A stretch of DNA of 64,000 nt, taken from the NCBI GenBank assembly GCA_947471745.1, contig CANJKZ010000924.1:682001-746000 (forward strand), read 5' to 3'. Source of the stretch: Closterium sp. Naga37s-1 (Eukaryota; Streptophyta; Zygnematophyceae; Desmidiales; Closteriaceae). Below, piece after piece: positions 41,135 to 54,360 of this stretch (within the stretch, counting starts at the first letter, position 1; each line of letters starts with the position of its first letter). Position numbers and translations under genes: made by a program. The notes beneath the pieces were generated by a model that worked only from the letters and a program-made list of their open reading frames with translations, made no database searches and was not told the DNA's origin.

Positions 41135-44100
41135 CTACAGCAAGGGAGGAAACGTGGGCACAAGGCCTAACAGAGTGCAGAAACGCTGATGATCACCAGA
41201 CGGAAGCGCCTTGGTGAATATATCAGCAGTGTTGGCCCGAGTGGCCACGTGAGCAAGACGAAGCTGACCACGCTGCTGCAAATCTCGAGCCAGGAAGTAA
41301 CGCAGAGCGATGTGCTTAGTTCTGTGCTCCAGTCTGTGCTCCTGACACAAGGCAATGGCGGCCTTGTTGTCGACGTACAGCACTGGAGGAGAACGAGGCC
41401 GCTCTCCCAAGTCGGTCAGCAGGTAGGTGAGCCAGCGTAACTCCTGTGCAGCCATGGCAGCTGAGAACTGAAGACGAGCGTGTAGAACACCAAGAAACCG
41501 AACCAGAGCCAAGGCTGAAGGTGTAACCCTGTGACGACCGCTGCGTAGCCTGGTCGTCAACCCAAGAAGCGTCTGAGTGCCCAGTGAGGACAACGTCGCT
41601 CCGTCCTCCAAGCACGAGCCCCATGCCCGATGTACTGCACAAGTAGCGTAGTACCCTCTTAGCAGCATCCATGTGCACCTTTCGGTGCCGACCACGAGCC
41701 ACGTAGCGAGCCAGAAGGCCAAGGGGGTACGCAAGGTCAGGACGAGTGCAGGTCATCAGGTACATGAGGCAGCCCACTAGCTCTGGGTAAGGACCACTCG
41801 GCTCTACGGACTCGTCCGAAGGTGGAGCTGAGAGCGAGTGACCTGTAGCCAGAGGAGTGTGCTGTGCCGAGGACCAGGTGAAGCCGAAGCGCTGAAGGAC
41901 CTGCTGCACCATGTGTGACTGAGTCAGTGTGATGGTGCGGCGTGCTCTGTCCCGGGTGATCCGCAAGCCAAGATAGCTTGTCAGCTCACCCATGTCTGTG
42001 CACGTGTGTCTCTTCTGCAGCTCCGACTTCACCAGGGCGAGAGCCTCAGTGTCAGCAGTGGCAAAGACCAAGTCGTCGACGTACACGAGGATGTAGAACG
42101 GCGGCAGCGAAGTGTCGGTGCGCAGAAACAGCGACGGGTCAGCAGTCGACGGAGCAAACCCAAGAGCCGCAAGTGTCGTCCTCAGTGTGTCGTGCCACTC
42201 ACGTGGCGCCTGGCGGAGACCGTAGACCGGCCGCCTGAGGCTCCACTGGGTACCAGGAGGGAACGACCCAGTGAAGCCAGGTGGGCGGCGCAGCCAGATC
42301 TCCTCGTGCAGGCTGCCCTGTAAGAAGGCTGTGCTGAAGTCAAGAGAGTGAAGCTCGTAGTCACGCTGAGCGGCAACGTGCAGCAGCACCCGACGAGTGG
42401 TCATCTTCGGGGTGGGGGAGAAGGTCTGGAAGAAGTCTACTCCCTCTCGCTGACTGAAACCACGTGCAACGTAACGCGCCTTGAAGGCAGGCGGAGAACC
42501 TGGCGGCCGCTTCACCCTGAAAATCCACATGCCACTGACGATGTTCGCCCCAGGTGGGGGAACCTCGTCGACGTAGGTGCCTGTGGACTTCCAGGATGCC
42601 ATCTCTGCGTCCATGGCTGTCTGCCACTGAGAGGAGTACTCACCCTCTATCGCCTCAGCGTAAGAGCGCGGGGTCGGGATGTCTGGAGCATCCGGGTCTC
42701 CCTCAGGGGCAAGCAGCATGGACACGAGATGAGGCGCAGCGGCTGCAAGACACTCAAGGTCCTCTTGCCTGTCCTCAAGGACGTCCGTGCCAAGAGCACA
42801 CTCACCCCCGACGGATGGAGGACAGACAGACTCAGACTCAACAACAAGACTAGCAGCGTAGTCTAGACGACAGGCAGCAGCAAAGTCAACAAGCTCAGCA
42901 ACTAAGGCAGACGTAGCAGCAGATTCAAACGACGGGTCAGTGACAACAGTGGCTAGCAGACGCGTGACAGTAGGGTGCTCAGCACGAAACCGGTCAGACT
43001 CGGGGTCCGCAACGACAGGCAGAGAAGACGCAGGAGGGGACGGCAGAGGAACACGCTGTGGAGGAGAGGAAGGACGACGGACTACGAGGTGGGTGTCGGG
43101 GACAGCCGGCAGACGCGGACGAGGAACACGACGACCGGGACGACCAGAACAGACAGGCAAGACAGGACGCGACGCAGGCACGACGCTCAGTAAGACTCCC
43201 TAGCTGCTCAGTGTAAGGAGAAGGAGCAGGCAGCGGTGAACCAGGCTGCAACGGAAGACCAGTAGACGAAGGGAGACTAAGAACCTGGCGAAGCACAGAG
43301 TCAGGCGGTGGCTGAGACGACGGAGACGGTGGAGCGAAGAACAGGCGCGGCTGTGCAGTGACACCAGCACCAGCAGCTCCAGTACCCCCAGCAGCTCCAG
43401 CACCTCCAGCAGCTCCAGAAACTCCAGCGCCAGCACCCTCAGCAGCTCCAGAACCTCCAGCTCCAGCGCCACCAGCGCCAGTACCTCCAGCAGCTACAGA
43501 ACCTCCAGCGCCAGCACCCTCAGCAGCTCCAGAACCTCCAGCTCCAGGGCCACCTGGGCCAGCACCTCCAGCAGCTCCAGAACCCTCAGCGCCAGCTCCT
43601 CCAGGACCAGCTCCACCAACAGCAGCATCCCCAGAACCGGCACCTCTAGTCCCAGGGTCTCCAGCTTCAGTGGCTCCAGCAGCAGCACCCTCAGACTCAG
43701 CACCTCCAGCAGCAGCTCCAGTACCTCCAGTACGAGCACCTCCGGGACCAGCACCACTCCCAGCTCCAGTGACGACAGCAGAAGTACCTCCAGCGGCAGA
43801 GCCCCGAGCTCCAGAAGCGCGACCCTGACGGCGACCGTACCATTCGTGCAGCTGCTGCGAGGTGAGAGGCACACGCGGACGAAGGCGGCTACTCCAAGGA
43901 AGCCGCGCAACAGCAGACTCAGAACCCTCAGCGCCAGAACCCGCAGCAGCTCCAGAACCTCCAGCGCCAGCACCCTTAGCAGCTCCAGAACCTCCAGCTC
44001 CAGAGCCCTCAGCAGCTCCAGAACCTCCAGCAGAAACAACTCCAGTGGCAGAGTCACCAGCTCCAGCGCCTCCCGCAGCAGGGCCCCTAGCTCCAGCAGC

Positions 44101-46600
44101 GCGACCCTGACGGCCAGCGTACCACTCAAGCAGCTGCTGTGGGGAGAGAGGGAGTCGACGACAAGAGTGCAGCGGCGAGGCACCAGCGGAGCGACTACGG
44201 AGACGGTCGCCCCAGGGAGACTGCTCACCGGACGCCTCAGCGCCCCCAGGCTCAGCACCCCCAGACTCCTCACACCCAGGCTCAGCACCTCCAGTCTCCG
44301 CACCCCCAGGCTCCGCACCCCCAGGCTCCGCATCCCCAGGCTCCGCACCCCCAGGCTCAGCACCCCCAGGCTCCGCACCCCCAGGCTCAGCACCCCCAGA
44401 AGCAGCACCCCGAGCAGGACCTGAGTCACCAGTGACCTCAACCGGCTCAGTCAAGGGAGGAGGGTCTACCTGAGACACACCTGAAGGAGCAGGACCAGGA
44501 GCGGGGAGGGGGTCTACCTGGGGAGCACCTGGAGCGAGGAAGAGCGGCGGGGGGGGGGAGAGGGGCTGTGCGGTAGGGGAAGAGACGGTAAAAGGTAACC
44601 GACTCGTCGAACGTGACGTCCTGAGAGGGGAAGACACGGCGCGAGGTGGGGTGGTAAAACTGCCAACCAGGCGCGTCAGGGACAAAGCCAAGGAAGACAC
44701 AGGGAACAGCGCGGCCCGTCCACAGCAGTGTGGGCGAGGTCTCCGGCAAGGAGACACGGGGCCAGAGGTTGAGCTGATGCGCGGCGTACCGGACCGCAAA
44801 CGGCCACAGAAAATGGGGGGCAGCCGCATGGATCATGGAGGTACGAGCGACCTCCATGACTAAGCCAATGCGGCGCTCAGCAACCCCATTCTGCTGCGGA
44901 GAGGCCGGAAGCGTGAACGACTGGCGGATGCCGTGCTCCGCACAGTAGGCTGCCAAGAGGTCTGAGGAGAACTCACCACCTCTGTCAGAGTGCAGACGCA
45001 GGACAGAAAATTCCGACTGGAACCGCTCGCGGAGCTGGAGACGAGTAGCGCGGATCCAGGGGATCAAAACATCATTGACCTCCCCCTTGCTGCGCAAGGG
45101 GAAGACCGTGGTGTAACGCGTGTAGTCGTCGACGACCAACAGGAAGTACCGCTCGTGGCCCGGTCCACGGACGCGGGCTGGGCCCCACACGTCCAGGTGG
45201 AGAGTCTGCAGGGGAGCCTCTGTGGGAGGGAACGAGGAGGAGTGAGGAGCGGCGCGCTGCCGCCCCTCGACACAGGGAAGACAGGGAGGAGCAGGCGAGG
45301 GTGGTAGAGGAGGCAGAGTCTCTGGAAGTCCAGAGACAAGGAAACGGCGGTGCATGCTACGAAGGCGCTGCACCGAGGGGTGACCAAGGCGGTGGTGCCA
45401 AAGGAGGGTCTGGTGCGACAGAGCGCGACACGAGCAGGGGGCCGCTAGCTGACCTGACGCAGACGCAGACGCAGACGCAGCTACCTGAGGGGACACAGTG
45501 GTGAGTGTGTACAGACTCGAGCCAGGCTCTCGGGTGAACGTGGCCAGGTGCCGACCAGTCCGGGAACACGTACAGTGTGTCACACGCTGACCTCCAGGGG
45601 TGAACTGGTCAACCCACACATCCTGTAGGTCAGCTCCACTCACCAAGTTCGTAGAGAACGAGGGGAGGTGAAGACCTGACAGGGAGCCAGACGGGACCGC
45701 CGGACACGGCAGGACCGTGGAGGAGTGCGCAAGGACTGGACCCCCAGAGGGGTCTGCCAGGGAGACTGCAACCGGCCGACGGAGCGGCGTGAGTGTGGTG
45801 CTGTCGCGAAAGAAGGAGTGGGAAGCACCTGAGTCAAGTGTGAAGGTGTACACGGCCTCAGCAGGCGCAGTACCAGAGAGAGCAGACTCACCAGCACCTG
45901 GAGCAGCAGCCTCACCAGTACCAAGAGCAGGAGACGCACTAGCACCTAGAGCAGCAGCCACACCAGCACCTAGAGCAGCAGGCTCTATACCTGGGTCAGG
46001 TGGTACGCACAGGGAGCAGGCACGGTCAGCACTAGTTGGCAATGCATACACGGCAGAGAGAATAGCATCATAGTCAAGAGCAAAGATATCTACTCTCTGT
46101 CCAAGCAGCTCCAGCCAGGTGGGGAGCTCAGCCTCGTCACCAAACTCGGTACGCCAGGCGTCGCTCAGACGGGCGAAGCAGCGGGACTGTGTGTGACCAA
46201 GCGTCCCGCAAGGCTGACCGGCCCGATCACCTGTGAGAATGACGTACGGGCAGCGAACGGTACTCAAAGACCCTCTACTCTGAGCGTACCACTCGTGAAG
46301 CTGCTGGGACGTAAGTGTCTCGCGTGGACGCCGCTGCAGCTGCAGCTGGCCACTGCCAGACGCTCCCAACTGACCAGCTCCAGGGCAACTGCTACGACGG
46401 CGACCGCCACAACCCCAACTAGCATACCACTCACAAAGCTGCTGGTGCGTGAGAGACTCGCGTGAACGTCGCTGGAGCTGCATCTGGCCACCGCCAGTAG
46501 CAGTAGTAGCAGTAGTAGCATCAGCAGCAGCAACAGTCTAGCAGTAGTAGTAGCGCGGGCAGGGCATGCGCGGCAGGCAGGTAGGCAGGCAGGTAAGTGC
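41135..46600 (-). pseudogene. Copia D pol region (protease to RNase H, no capsid)
   Basis: The main frame 46483-44447 starts MQLQRRSRES and has two QQL-EWY motifs, the C-x13-C-x4-H-x4-C motif, protease DSGAS, the pre-integrase finger and an integrase core with HSDRGGEF and NGVAERR. Lesions: about 27 codons missing in frame after LLWTG (about 44715), a G10 run (nine in Copia E) at about 44549 that shifts the frame before the linker, a frameshift near 43180, and a deletion of about 26 bp near 41458 removing SSCEAEIY, which holds the RNase H catalytic Glu. RT itself (43181 down to about 41700) retains YVDD. Copia D cannot make a working polyprotein. Confidence 0.88.
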
Positions 46601-47306
46601 TCACCAGTGGCGAGAAGGGCAGGCTCACAACGGCGGCGACGGCGGGGCCGCGACAGCTGCGGCAGAGCAGGACCGCGTCGGAGTAAGGGCAGGTCCGCGA
46701 CAGCTGCTGCAGGGCGGGGACGCGACGGCGGCAGAAGGCTCCGCGGCAGCTGCTGCAGGGCAGGGCCGCGACGGCGGCAGGAGGCTCCGCGGCAGGTGCT
46801 GCAGGGCGGATCCGCGACTGCGGCAGGGTGCTCCGCGGAAGCTGCTGCAGGAGCGACGGCGGCGTCCAGGGGCAGCCACGGCGCGCGGGGCTGCAGCGCG
46901 CCACGCGAGCTGCAAACGCGGCGCGCGAAGCCGCCGCGGGCTGCGCGAGGACGGCAGCCGCGGCGCGCGGGGTTGCAGCGCGTCGCGCGGGCAGCGAACG
47001 CGACGCGCGGCGCTGCAGCGCGACGCGCGGGCAGCGGACGCGACGCGCGGGGCTGCAGCGCGACGCGCGGGCTGTGGGCGCGACGCGCGGGGCTGCAGCG
47101 CGACGCGCGGGCTGTGGGCGCGACGCGCGGGGCAGCGAACTGGCGGGGCGGCGCTCTGGCCTAGGGCAGTAGTGGGCAGTACGAGGGCTGCAGGACGGCG
47201 CGCGCAGCGCAGCACGTCACAAGGCAAGGCAGGCAGGCAGGACAACATGTGGGGTAACACGGTAACTGCAACGGTAGGTGGGCCCGAAAAAAAACGGTCC
47301 TACGGA
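46560..47306 (-). repeat. GC-rich repeats in Copia D 5' leader
   Basis: About 45-bp units containing GCGACGCGCGGGGCTGCAGC recur around 46960-47130, and CAGCTGCTGCAGGGC units around 46690-46860. The part next to the ORF (46490-46555) is a GTAGTAGCA trinucleotide repeat. Confidence 0.7.
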
Positions 47307-47324
47307 CCTAGTGCTCTGAAACCA
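47307..47324 (-). other. Copia D primer binding site
   Basis: The reverse strand reads TGGTTTCAGAGCACTAGG next to the 5' LTR, an initiator-Met-type site with one T for A change. Confidence 0.8.
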
Positions 47325-47458
47325 TGTCAGAATCAAGCAGCAGGAATGAATGAACTATGTCATAGTTGGGTACAAGTATGAAACCCTAAAAGGGGCTGTA
47401 CCCCATATTGGCTACCCCACTACAGCCTACACATGTATAACAAGCATATGCTTTGACA
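47325..47458 (-). repeat. Copia D 5' LTR (right copy)
   Basis: The LTR is 134 bp with one mismatch to the left copy. Telobox-like AAACCCTA lies at 47381-47388. Confidence 0.95.
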
Positions 47459-48417
47459 GCAGATAGTGAGGTGCTTCAGAGACGGGCCCAGTGCTGTGTG
47501 GTGGGTGCTATTGCCCGCCGCACCTGCTGCTGCTGCGCCTGTACCTGCTGCTGGAGCTGCTGCGGCGGCGGCAGCAGCACAGGAGTGATTCCGAGCGGGG
47601 CATTCCAGGAGCGCCGCGAGCTCCTTAGGGTTTTGCATGGTCGCCACGTCGAGAGGGTCCAGCCAGCGGACGTAACCCACTTCCACGTGCGCCAGCGACG
47701 GCAGCGCGAAGAGCGCCTCGGGGAAGCGCTCCTCATCGTTGACGCACGACACCTCGAGGCGCTCCAAAGACACGAGCTGGCGTAGTGGTTCGAGGGACAC
47801 TGTGGGTCCGAGATCGTTGAGCGTGAGGTGGCGCAATGCGAACGCGGAGGGCAGGTCGCGTGGGAGCGACTGGAGGTCCCAGCACCATCGGATTGTGAGA
47901 TGCGTGAGCGCGTGCACGAACGCGGGTTGAAACCTCCGCATGTCTTCGCACGAATCCAGAGTGACCTGCTCGAGATTCGCCCATTGTTCGCATGCCTCTG
48001 GAAACCCGCCTTTGAAGTTTAGCAGCTCCAGCCGCCGCATCTGCGGCGCGGCGACGCGAGGCGGGAACTGATTGACGTGCCACGAGCCGTCGACGTGGAG
48101 AGAGGTGAGCGCGGAGAGATCGCCAAGCGAGTCCGGCAGGCGCCGCATTTCCGTGCAGTCCGTAAACGAAAGGTGCTCCAGCTTTGCTAGCCGGCCGGAA
48201 TTTTCGGGCAGCTGCTGCAGCAATGGGCAGTTTAGATAAAGTTTCTGCAGGGCAGACAGCTGGCATAACTGGTCGGGCAGCGAGCGGAGAGCCTTGGAGC
48301 ACAGGCGGAACACGCGCAGCGACGACAGCGACGCGACGGAATCAGGGAGCTTCGTCGTGCTGCCGAGACATTCGCGCAGCGAGAGCTCTTGCAGGCGCGA
48401 CGACGCGACGCGGAAGA
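47459..48417 (-). pseudogene. F-box/LRR gene, segment 2 (middle LRRs)
   Basis: This open segment lies between Copia E and Copia D. It carries LRRs such as LPDQLCQLSALQKLYLNC and LPDSLGDLSALTSLHVDG, then an alanine-rich insert (about 47510-47580) and PSLKHLTIC at the D site. It is in frame with segment 3 across D. Upstream, at Copia E, segment 1 appears one frame off. It retains a normal codon structure with no internal stop over about 319 codons, which suggests the gene was functional until recently. Confidence 0.85.
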
Positions 48418-48551
48418 TGTCAGAATCAAGAGACAGAAATGAATGAACTATGAAAGAGTTGGGTACAAGTATGAAACCCTAAAAGGGGCTGTACCCCATA
48501 TTGGCTACCCCACTACAGCCTACACATATATAACAAGCATGTACTTTGACA
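48418..48551 (-). repeat. Copia E 3' LTR (left copy)
   Basis: The LTR is 134 bp and differs from 55889-56022 at four sites. Telobox-like AAACCCTA lies at 48474-48481. Confidence 0.94.
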
Positions 48552-51500
48552 CACCCCCATAGGCAAAGTGGGGGAGAGCAAGGGGTCACAAGACCAGTCA
48601 AGAGAGGCAAAGCAAGCTCAGGGTGGATCACAACGTCACCACACACACTGAGCACAAGCAAAGGGCCACAAGGCCAGTTCACATGCAGGGGTATATATGC
48701 AACAACAACAGCACAGTGATCTCTACCTAGCAGAACAAGCATGCAGGTATATATAGATCACAGTACAAGCAAAGTCTACAGCAAGGGAGGAAACGTGGGC
48801 ACAAGGCCTAACAGAGTGCAGAAACGCTGATGATCACCAGACCAAAGCGCCTTGGTGAATATATCAGCAGTGTTGGCCCGAGTGGCCACGTGAGCAAGAC
48901 GAAGCTGACCACGCTGCTGCAACTCTCGAGCCAGGAAGTAACGCAGAGCATTGTGCTTCGTTCTGTGCTCCAGTCTGTGCTCCTGACACAAGGCAATGGC
49001 GGCCTTGTTGTCGACGTACAGCACTGGAGGAGAACAAGGCCGCTCTCCCAAGTCGGTCAGCAGGTAGGTGAGCCAGCGTAACTCCTGTGCAGCCATGGCT
49101 GTGGCGTAGATCTCAGCCTCACAACTGGAGCTGAGAACTAAAGACGAGCGCGTAGAACGCCAAGAAACCGAACCAGAGCCAAGACTGAAGGTGTAACCCT
49201 GTGACGACCGCTGCGTAGCCTGGTCGTCAACCCAAGAAGCGTCTGAGTGCCCAGTGAGGACAACGTCGCTCCGTCCTCCGATGTACTGCACAAGTAGCGT
49301 AGTACCCTCTTAGCAGCATCCATGTGCACCTTTCGGTGCCGACCAGGAGCCACGTAGCGAGCCAGAAGGCCAAAAGGGTACGCAAGGTCAGGACGAGTGC
49401 AGGTCATCAGGTACATGAGGCAGCCCACTAGCTCTGGGTAAGGACCACTCGGCTCTACGGACTCGTCCGAAGGTGGAGCTGAGAGCGAGTGACCTGTAGC
49501 CAGAGGAGTGTGCTGTGCCGAGGACCAGGTGAAGCCGAAGCGCTGAAGGACCTGCTGCACCATGTGTGACTGAGTCAGTGTGATGGTGCGGCGTGCTCTG
49601 TCCCGGGTGATCCGCAAGCCAAGATAGCTTGTCAGCTCACCAAGGTCTGTGCACGTGTGTCTCTTCTGCAGCTCCGACTTCACCAGGGCGAGAGCCTCAG
49701 TGTCAGCAGTGGCAAAGACCAAGTCGTCGATGTACACGAGGATGTAGAACGGCGGCAGCGAAGTGTCGGTGCGCAGAAACAGCGACGGGTCAGCAGTCGA
49801 CGGAGCAAACCCAAGAGCCGCAAGTGTCGTCCTCAGTGTGTCGTGCCACTCACGTGGCGCCTGGCGGAGACCGTAGACCGGCCGCCTGAGGCTCCACTGG
49901 GTACCAGGAGGGAACGACCCAGTGAAGCCAGGTGGGCGGCGCAGCCAGATCTCCTCGTGCAGGCTGCCCTGTAGGAAGGCTGTGCTGAAGTCAAGAGAGT
50001 GAAGCTCGTAGTCACGCTGAGCGGCAACGTGCAGCAGCACCCGAAGAGTGGTCATCTTCGGGGTGGGGGAGAAGGTCTGGAAGAAGTCTACTCCCTCTCG
50101 CTGACTGAAACCACGTGCAACGTAACGCGCCTTGAAGGCAGGCGGAGAACCCGGCGGCCGCTTCATCCTGAAAATCCACATGCCACTGACGATGTTCGCC
50201 CCAGGTGGGGGAACCTCGTCGACGTAGGTGCCTGTGGATTTCCAGGATGCCATCTCTGCGTCCATGGCTGTCTGCCACTGAGAGGAGTACTCACCCGCGA
50301 TCGCCTCAGCGTAAGAGCGCGGGGTCGGGATGTCTGGAGCATCCGGGTCTCCCTCAGGGGCAAGCAGCATGGACACGAGATGAGGCGCAGCGGCTGCAAG
50401 ACACTCAAGGTCCTCCTGCCTGTCCTCAAGGACGTCCGTGCCAAGAGCACACTCACCCCCGACGGACGGAGGACAGACAGACTCAGACTCAGCAACAAGA
50501 CTAGCAGCGTAGTCTAGACGACAGGCAGCAGCAAAGTCCAAAAGCTCAGCAACTAAGGCAGACGTAGCAGCAGACTCAAACGACGGGTCAGTGACAACAG
50601 TGGCTAGCAGACGCGTGACAGTAGGGTGCTCAGCACGAAACCGGTCAGACTCGGGGTCCGCAACGAAAGGCAGAGAAGACGCAGGAGGGGACGGCAGAGG
50701 AACACGCTGCGGAGGAGAGGAAGGACGACGGACTACGAGGTGGGTGTCGGGGACAGCCGGCAGACGCGGACGAGGAACACGACGACCGGAACGACCAGAA
50801 CAGACAGGCGAGACAGGACGCGACGCAGGCTCACGACGCTCAGTAAGACTCCCTAGCTGCTCAGTGTAAGGAGAAGGAGCAGGCAGCGGTGAGCCAGGCT
50901 GTAACAGAAGACCAGTAGACGAAGGGAGACTAAGAACCTGGCGAAGCACAGAGTCAGGCGGTGGCTGAGACGACGGAGACGGTGGAGCGAAGAACAGGCG
51001 CGACTGTGCAGTGACACCAGCACCAGCAGCTCCAGCCCCAGGGTCTCCAGCCTTAGTGCCTCCAGCAGCAGCACCCTCAGGCTCAGCACCACCAGCCCCA
51101 GCAGCTCCAGTACCTCCAGTACGAGCACCTCCGGGACCAGCACCACTCCCAGCTCCAGTGACGTCAGCAGAAGTACCTCCAGCGGCAGAGCCCCGAGCTC
51201 CAGAAGCGCGACCCTGACGGCGACCGTACCAGTCGTGCAGCTGCTGCGAGGTGAGAGGCACACGCGGACGAAGGCGGCTACTCCAAGGAAACCGCGCAAC
51301 AGCAGACTCAGAACCCTCAGCGCCAGTACCCGCAGCAGCTCCAGTACCTCCAGCGCCAGCACCCTCAGCAGCTCCAGAACCTCCAGCTCCAGCGCCAACA
51401 GCGCCAGTACCTCCAGCACCAGCACCCTCAGCAGCTCCAGAACCTCCAGCGCAAGCGCCACCAGCGCCAGCACCTCCAGCAGCTCCAGAACCTCCAGATC

Positions 51501-52909
51501 CAGCACCCTCAGCAGCTCCAGAACCTCCAGTAGAAACAACTCCAGTGGCAGAGTCACCAGCTCCAGCGCCTCCCGCAGCAGGGCCCCTAGCTCCAGTAGC
51601 GCGACCCTGATGGCCAGCGTACCACTCAAACAGCTGCTGTGGGGAGAGAGGGAGTCGACGACGAGAGTGCAGCGGCGAGGCACCAGCGGAGCGACGACGG
51701 AGACGGCCGCTCCCGGGAGACTGCTCACCAGACGCCTCAGCGCCCCCAGGCTCAGCACCCCCAGACTCCTCACACCCAGGCTCAGCACCTCCAGTCTCCG
51801 CACCCCCAGGCTCCGCACCTCCAGGCTCCGCACCTCCAGGCTCTGCACCCCCAGGCTCAGCACCCCCAGGCTCAGCACCCCCAGGCTCCGCACCCCGAGG
51901 CTCAGCACCCCCAGCAGCAGCACCACCCTCAGCAGGACCTGAGTCACCAGTAACCTCAACCTGAGGAGGAGGGTCTACCTGAGACACACTTGAAGGAGCA
52001 GGACCGGGAGCGGGGGGGGGGTCTACCTGGGGAGCACCTGGAGCGAGGAAGAGCGGCGGGGGGGGGAGAGGGGCAGTGCGGTAGGGGAAGAGACGGTAAA
52101 AGGGAACCGACTCGTCGAACGTGACGTCCTGAGAGGGGAAGACACGGCGCGAGGTGGGGTGGTAAAACTGCCAACCAGGCGCGTCAGGGACAAAGCCAAG
52201 GAAGACACAGGGAACAGCGCGGGCGGAGAGCTTGTCCGCAATGGTATCGCGGACAAAGGCACGAGCACCCCAGACCCGGAAACGCGACGCATCGCCAACC
52301 TTCCCCGTCCACAGCAGTGTGGGCGAGGTCTCCGGCAAGGAGACACGGGGCAGAGGTTGAGCTGATGCGCGGCGTACCGGACCGCAAACGGCCACAGAAA
52401 ATGGGGGGCAGCCGCATGGATCATGGAGGTACGAGCGACCTCCATGACTAAGTCAATGCGGCGCTCAGCAACCCCATTCTGCTGCGGAGAGGCCGGAAGC
52501 GTGAACGACTGGCGGATGCCGTGCTCCGCACAGTAGGCTGCCAAGAGGTCTGAGGAGAACTCACCACCTCTGTCAGAGTGCAGACGCAGGACAGGAAAGT
52601 CCGAGTGGAACCGCTCGCGGAGCTGGAGACGAACAGCGCGGATCCAGGGGATCAAAACATCAGGGACCTCCCCCTTGCTGCGCAAGGGGAAGACCGTGGT
52701 GTAACGCGTGTAGTCGTCGACGACCAGCAGGAAGTACCGCTCGCGGCCCTGTCCACGGACGCGGGCTGGGCCCCACACGTCCAGGTGGAGAGTCTGCAAG
52801 GGAGCCTCTGTGGGAGGGAACGAGGAGGAGTGAGGAGCGGCGCGCTGCCGCCCCTCGACACAGGGAAGACAGGGAGGAGCAGGCGAGGGCGGTAGAGGAG
52901 GCAGAGTCT

Positions 52910-53728
52910 TGTTGGTGCAACCCTACGGTTTGCACTCGGCTTGTTGTCCGTGTGCGTGAATGTGTGTGTGTATGGAATGGTATGAGGGCATGGGATAATA
53001 TATATTTCATGCTTATAATTGTGTGTGAATGTTGAGTCATGATGTCGAGTGTGTGTGTCGAGTCAATAGCGAGTTATCGCTAGACGCGTGTTACGCGGTC
53101 GTTTGTGTCTCGCGCGCGGTTTCTATTTTGTCGTGCGCGGTTTCTATTTTGTCCTGTGTCGAACGTTCGGCGTGTCGCAGGTGTGTGCAGCAGACCCATC
53201 AAGAACTCAAGGATGAGTTTGTGATGAAGAGCCCGAGCCTTGGTGTCAAGCCTCAAGTGATTTCGAAGCTCGCCAGAAGGGTACACCTCAAGATATTGAA
53301 GATAGTTACATTACTTTGTGTAGTGTAACATTTCACTTGGTGTAGGCCCTAGTGAAGGGTAGTTTCGAGACCCTTCGTGGTTGGGGACAGTGTGGCACTG
53401 TTCCACATCACTGTACCTCGGCTCTTGGGGTTTGTAGGAGCTGGGAGTCATTCCCAACTCGTAACTCTTCCTATCTTGTGTTCTAAGACTATAGTGGCTG
53501 CCATAGTACCGTTCGTTCAAACCGACGCTGTGTCGTCAATTCTTTATCAAATCGTGCAATCTAAATTGATAATTGTAGACGACGTGAAGACGCTCCAGAT
53601 CCAATTTGAATCAAGTCATTTGCAGCTGTGAGCAGAACGCTATCAACGTTTCAAGCCGCTGTGCAGAAATCCGTCTGTGCTCTCTATCTTTCGTTTTAGG
53701 CACATTCAAGCCTATTGTGACTATAACA
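52910..53728. repeat. 819-bp solo LTR of an unrelated element
   Basis: The sequence starts TGTTGGTGCA and ends CTATAACA (TG...CA with TGTT/AACA inverted ends) and is flanked by a perfect AGTCT duplication (52905-52909 and 53729-53733). Removing it restores the pre-integrase sequence seen in Copia D. It has a lower GC content than its host. No coding domain is visible. A solo LTR arises by recombination between the two LTRs of a full element; no internal sequence of this family is in the window. Confidence 0.88.
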
Positions 53729-54144
53729 AGTCTCTGGAAGTCCAGAGACAAGGAAACGGCGGTGCATGCTACGAAGGCGCTGCACCGAGGGGTGACCAAG
53801 GCGGTGGTGCCACAGGACGGTCTGGTGCGACAAAGCGCGACACGAGCAGGGGGCCGCTAGCTGACCTGACGCAAACGCAGACGCAGACGCAGCTACCTGA
53901 GGGGACACAGTGGTCAGTGTGTACAGACTCGAGCCAGGCTCTCGGGTGAACGTGGCCAGGTGCCGACCAGTCCGGGAGCACGTACAGTGGGTCACACGCT
54001 GACCTCCAGGGGTGAACTGGTCAACCCACACATCCTGTAGGTCAGCTCCACTCACCAAGTTCGTAGAGAACGAGGGGAGGTGAAGACCTGACAGGGAGCC
54101 AGACGGGACCGCAGGACACGGCAAGACCGTGGAGGAGTGCGCAA

Positions 54145-54360
54145 TGTCAAAAGTAGTAGGAGAACGGCCTAGGCTTAGTAGCCTAGGCCACAGTAGGACT
54201 AGTAACGAGGAGCCAAGTACGAGCTAGGAATGTGTCTAGGAACAAAATTGAGAAGGGATGATTGAACTAGCAAGCAGCAGGATACAAATAGCAAACCCTA
54301 AGGGGCTGTACTCACTATAGAGTACCCCACTGCAGGCTACACAAACAACATATTCTGACA
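54145..54360 (-). repeat. 216-bp solo LTR of the F family
   Basis: The sequence runs TGTCAAAAGT...TTCTGACA with a perfect CGCAA duplication (54140-54144 and 54361-54365), inserted in the protease region of Copia E. It is clearly related to the LTR at 63204-63420. Telobox-like AAACCCTA lies at 54293-54300. Confidence 0.92.

Larger units (their letters stand above)
40795..47458 (-). mobile_element. Copia D, full-length element lacking Gag capsid
   Basis: The element is 6664 bp with 134-bp LTRs differing at one base and a perfect duplication GCAGA (40790-40794 and 47459-47463). It is inserted in the F-box/LRR gene in the same orientation as that gene. It has a primer site, GC-rich leader, protease, integrase, RT and RNase H, but the Gag region from the usual ATG to the poly-Gly tract is absent. 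It is the same subfamily as Copia E. Confidence 0.96.

Noticed and set aside
46566-47381. 271-codon Arg/Ala-rich frame opposite Copia D
   Set aside because: It is an antisense reading of GC-rich leader repeats and continues into the LTR.
52909-53729. DNA transposon with 5-bp inverted ends and GTC duplication
   Set aside because: The same sequence fits a solo LTR better: TG...CA ends with a perfect 5-bp AGTCT duplication.
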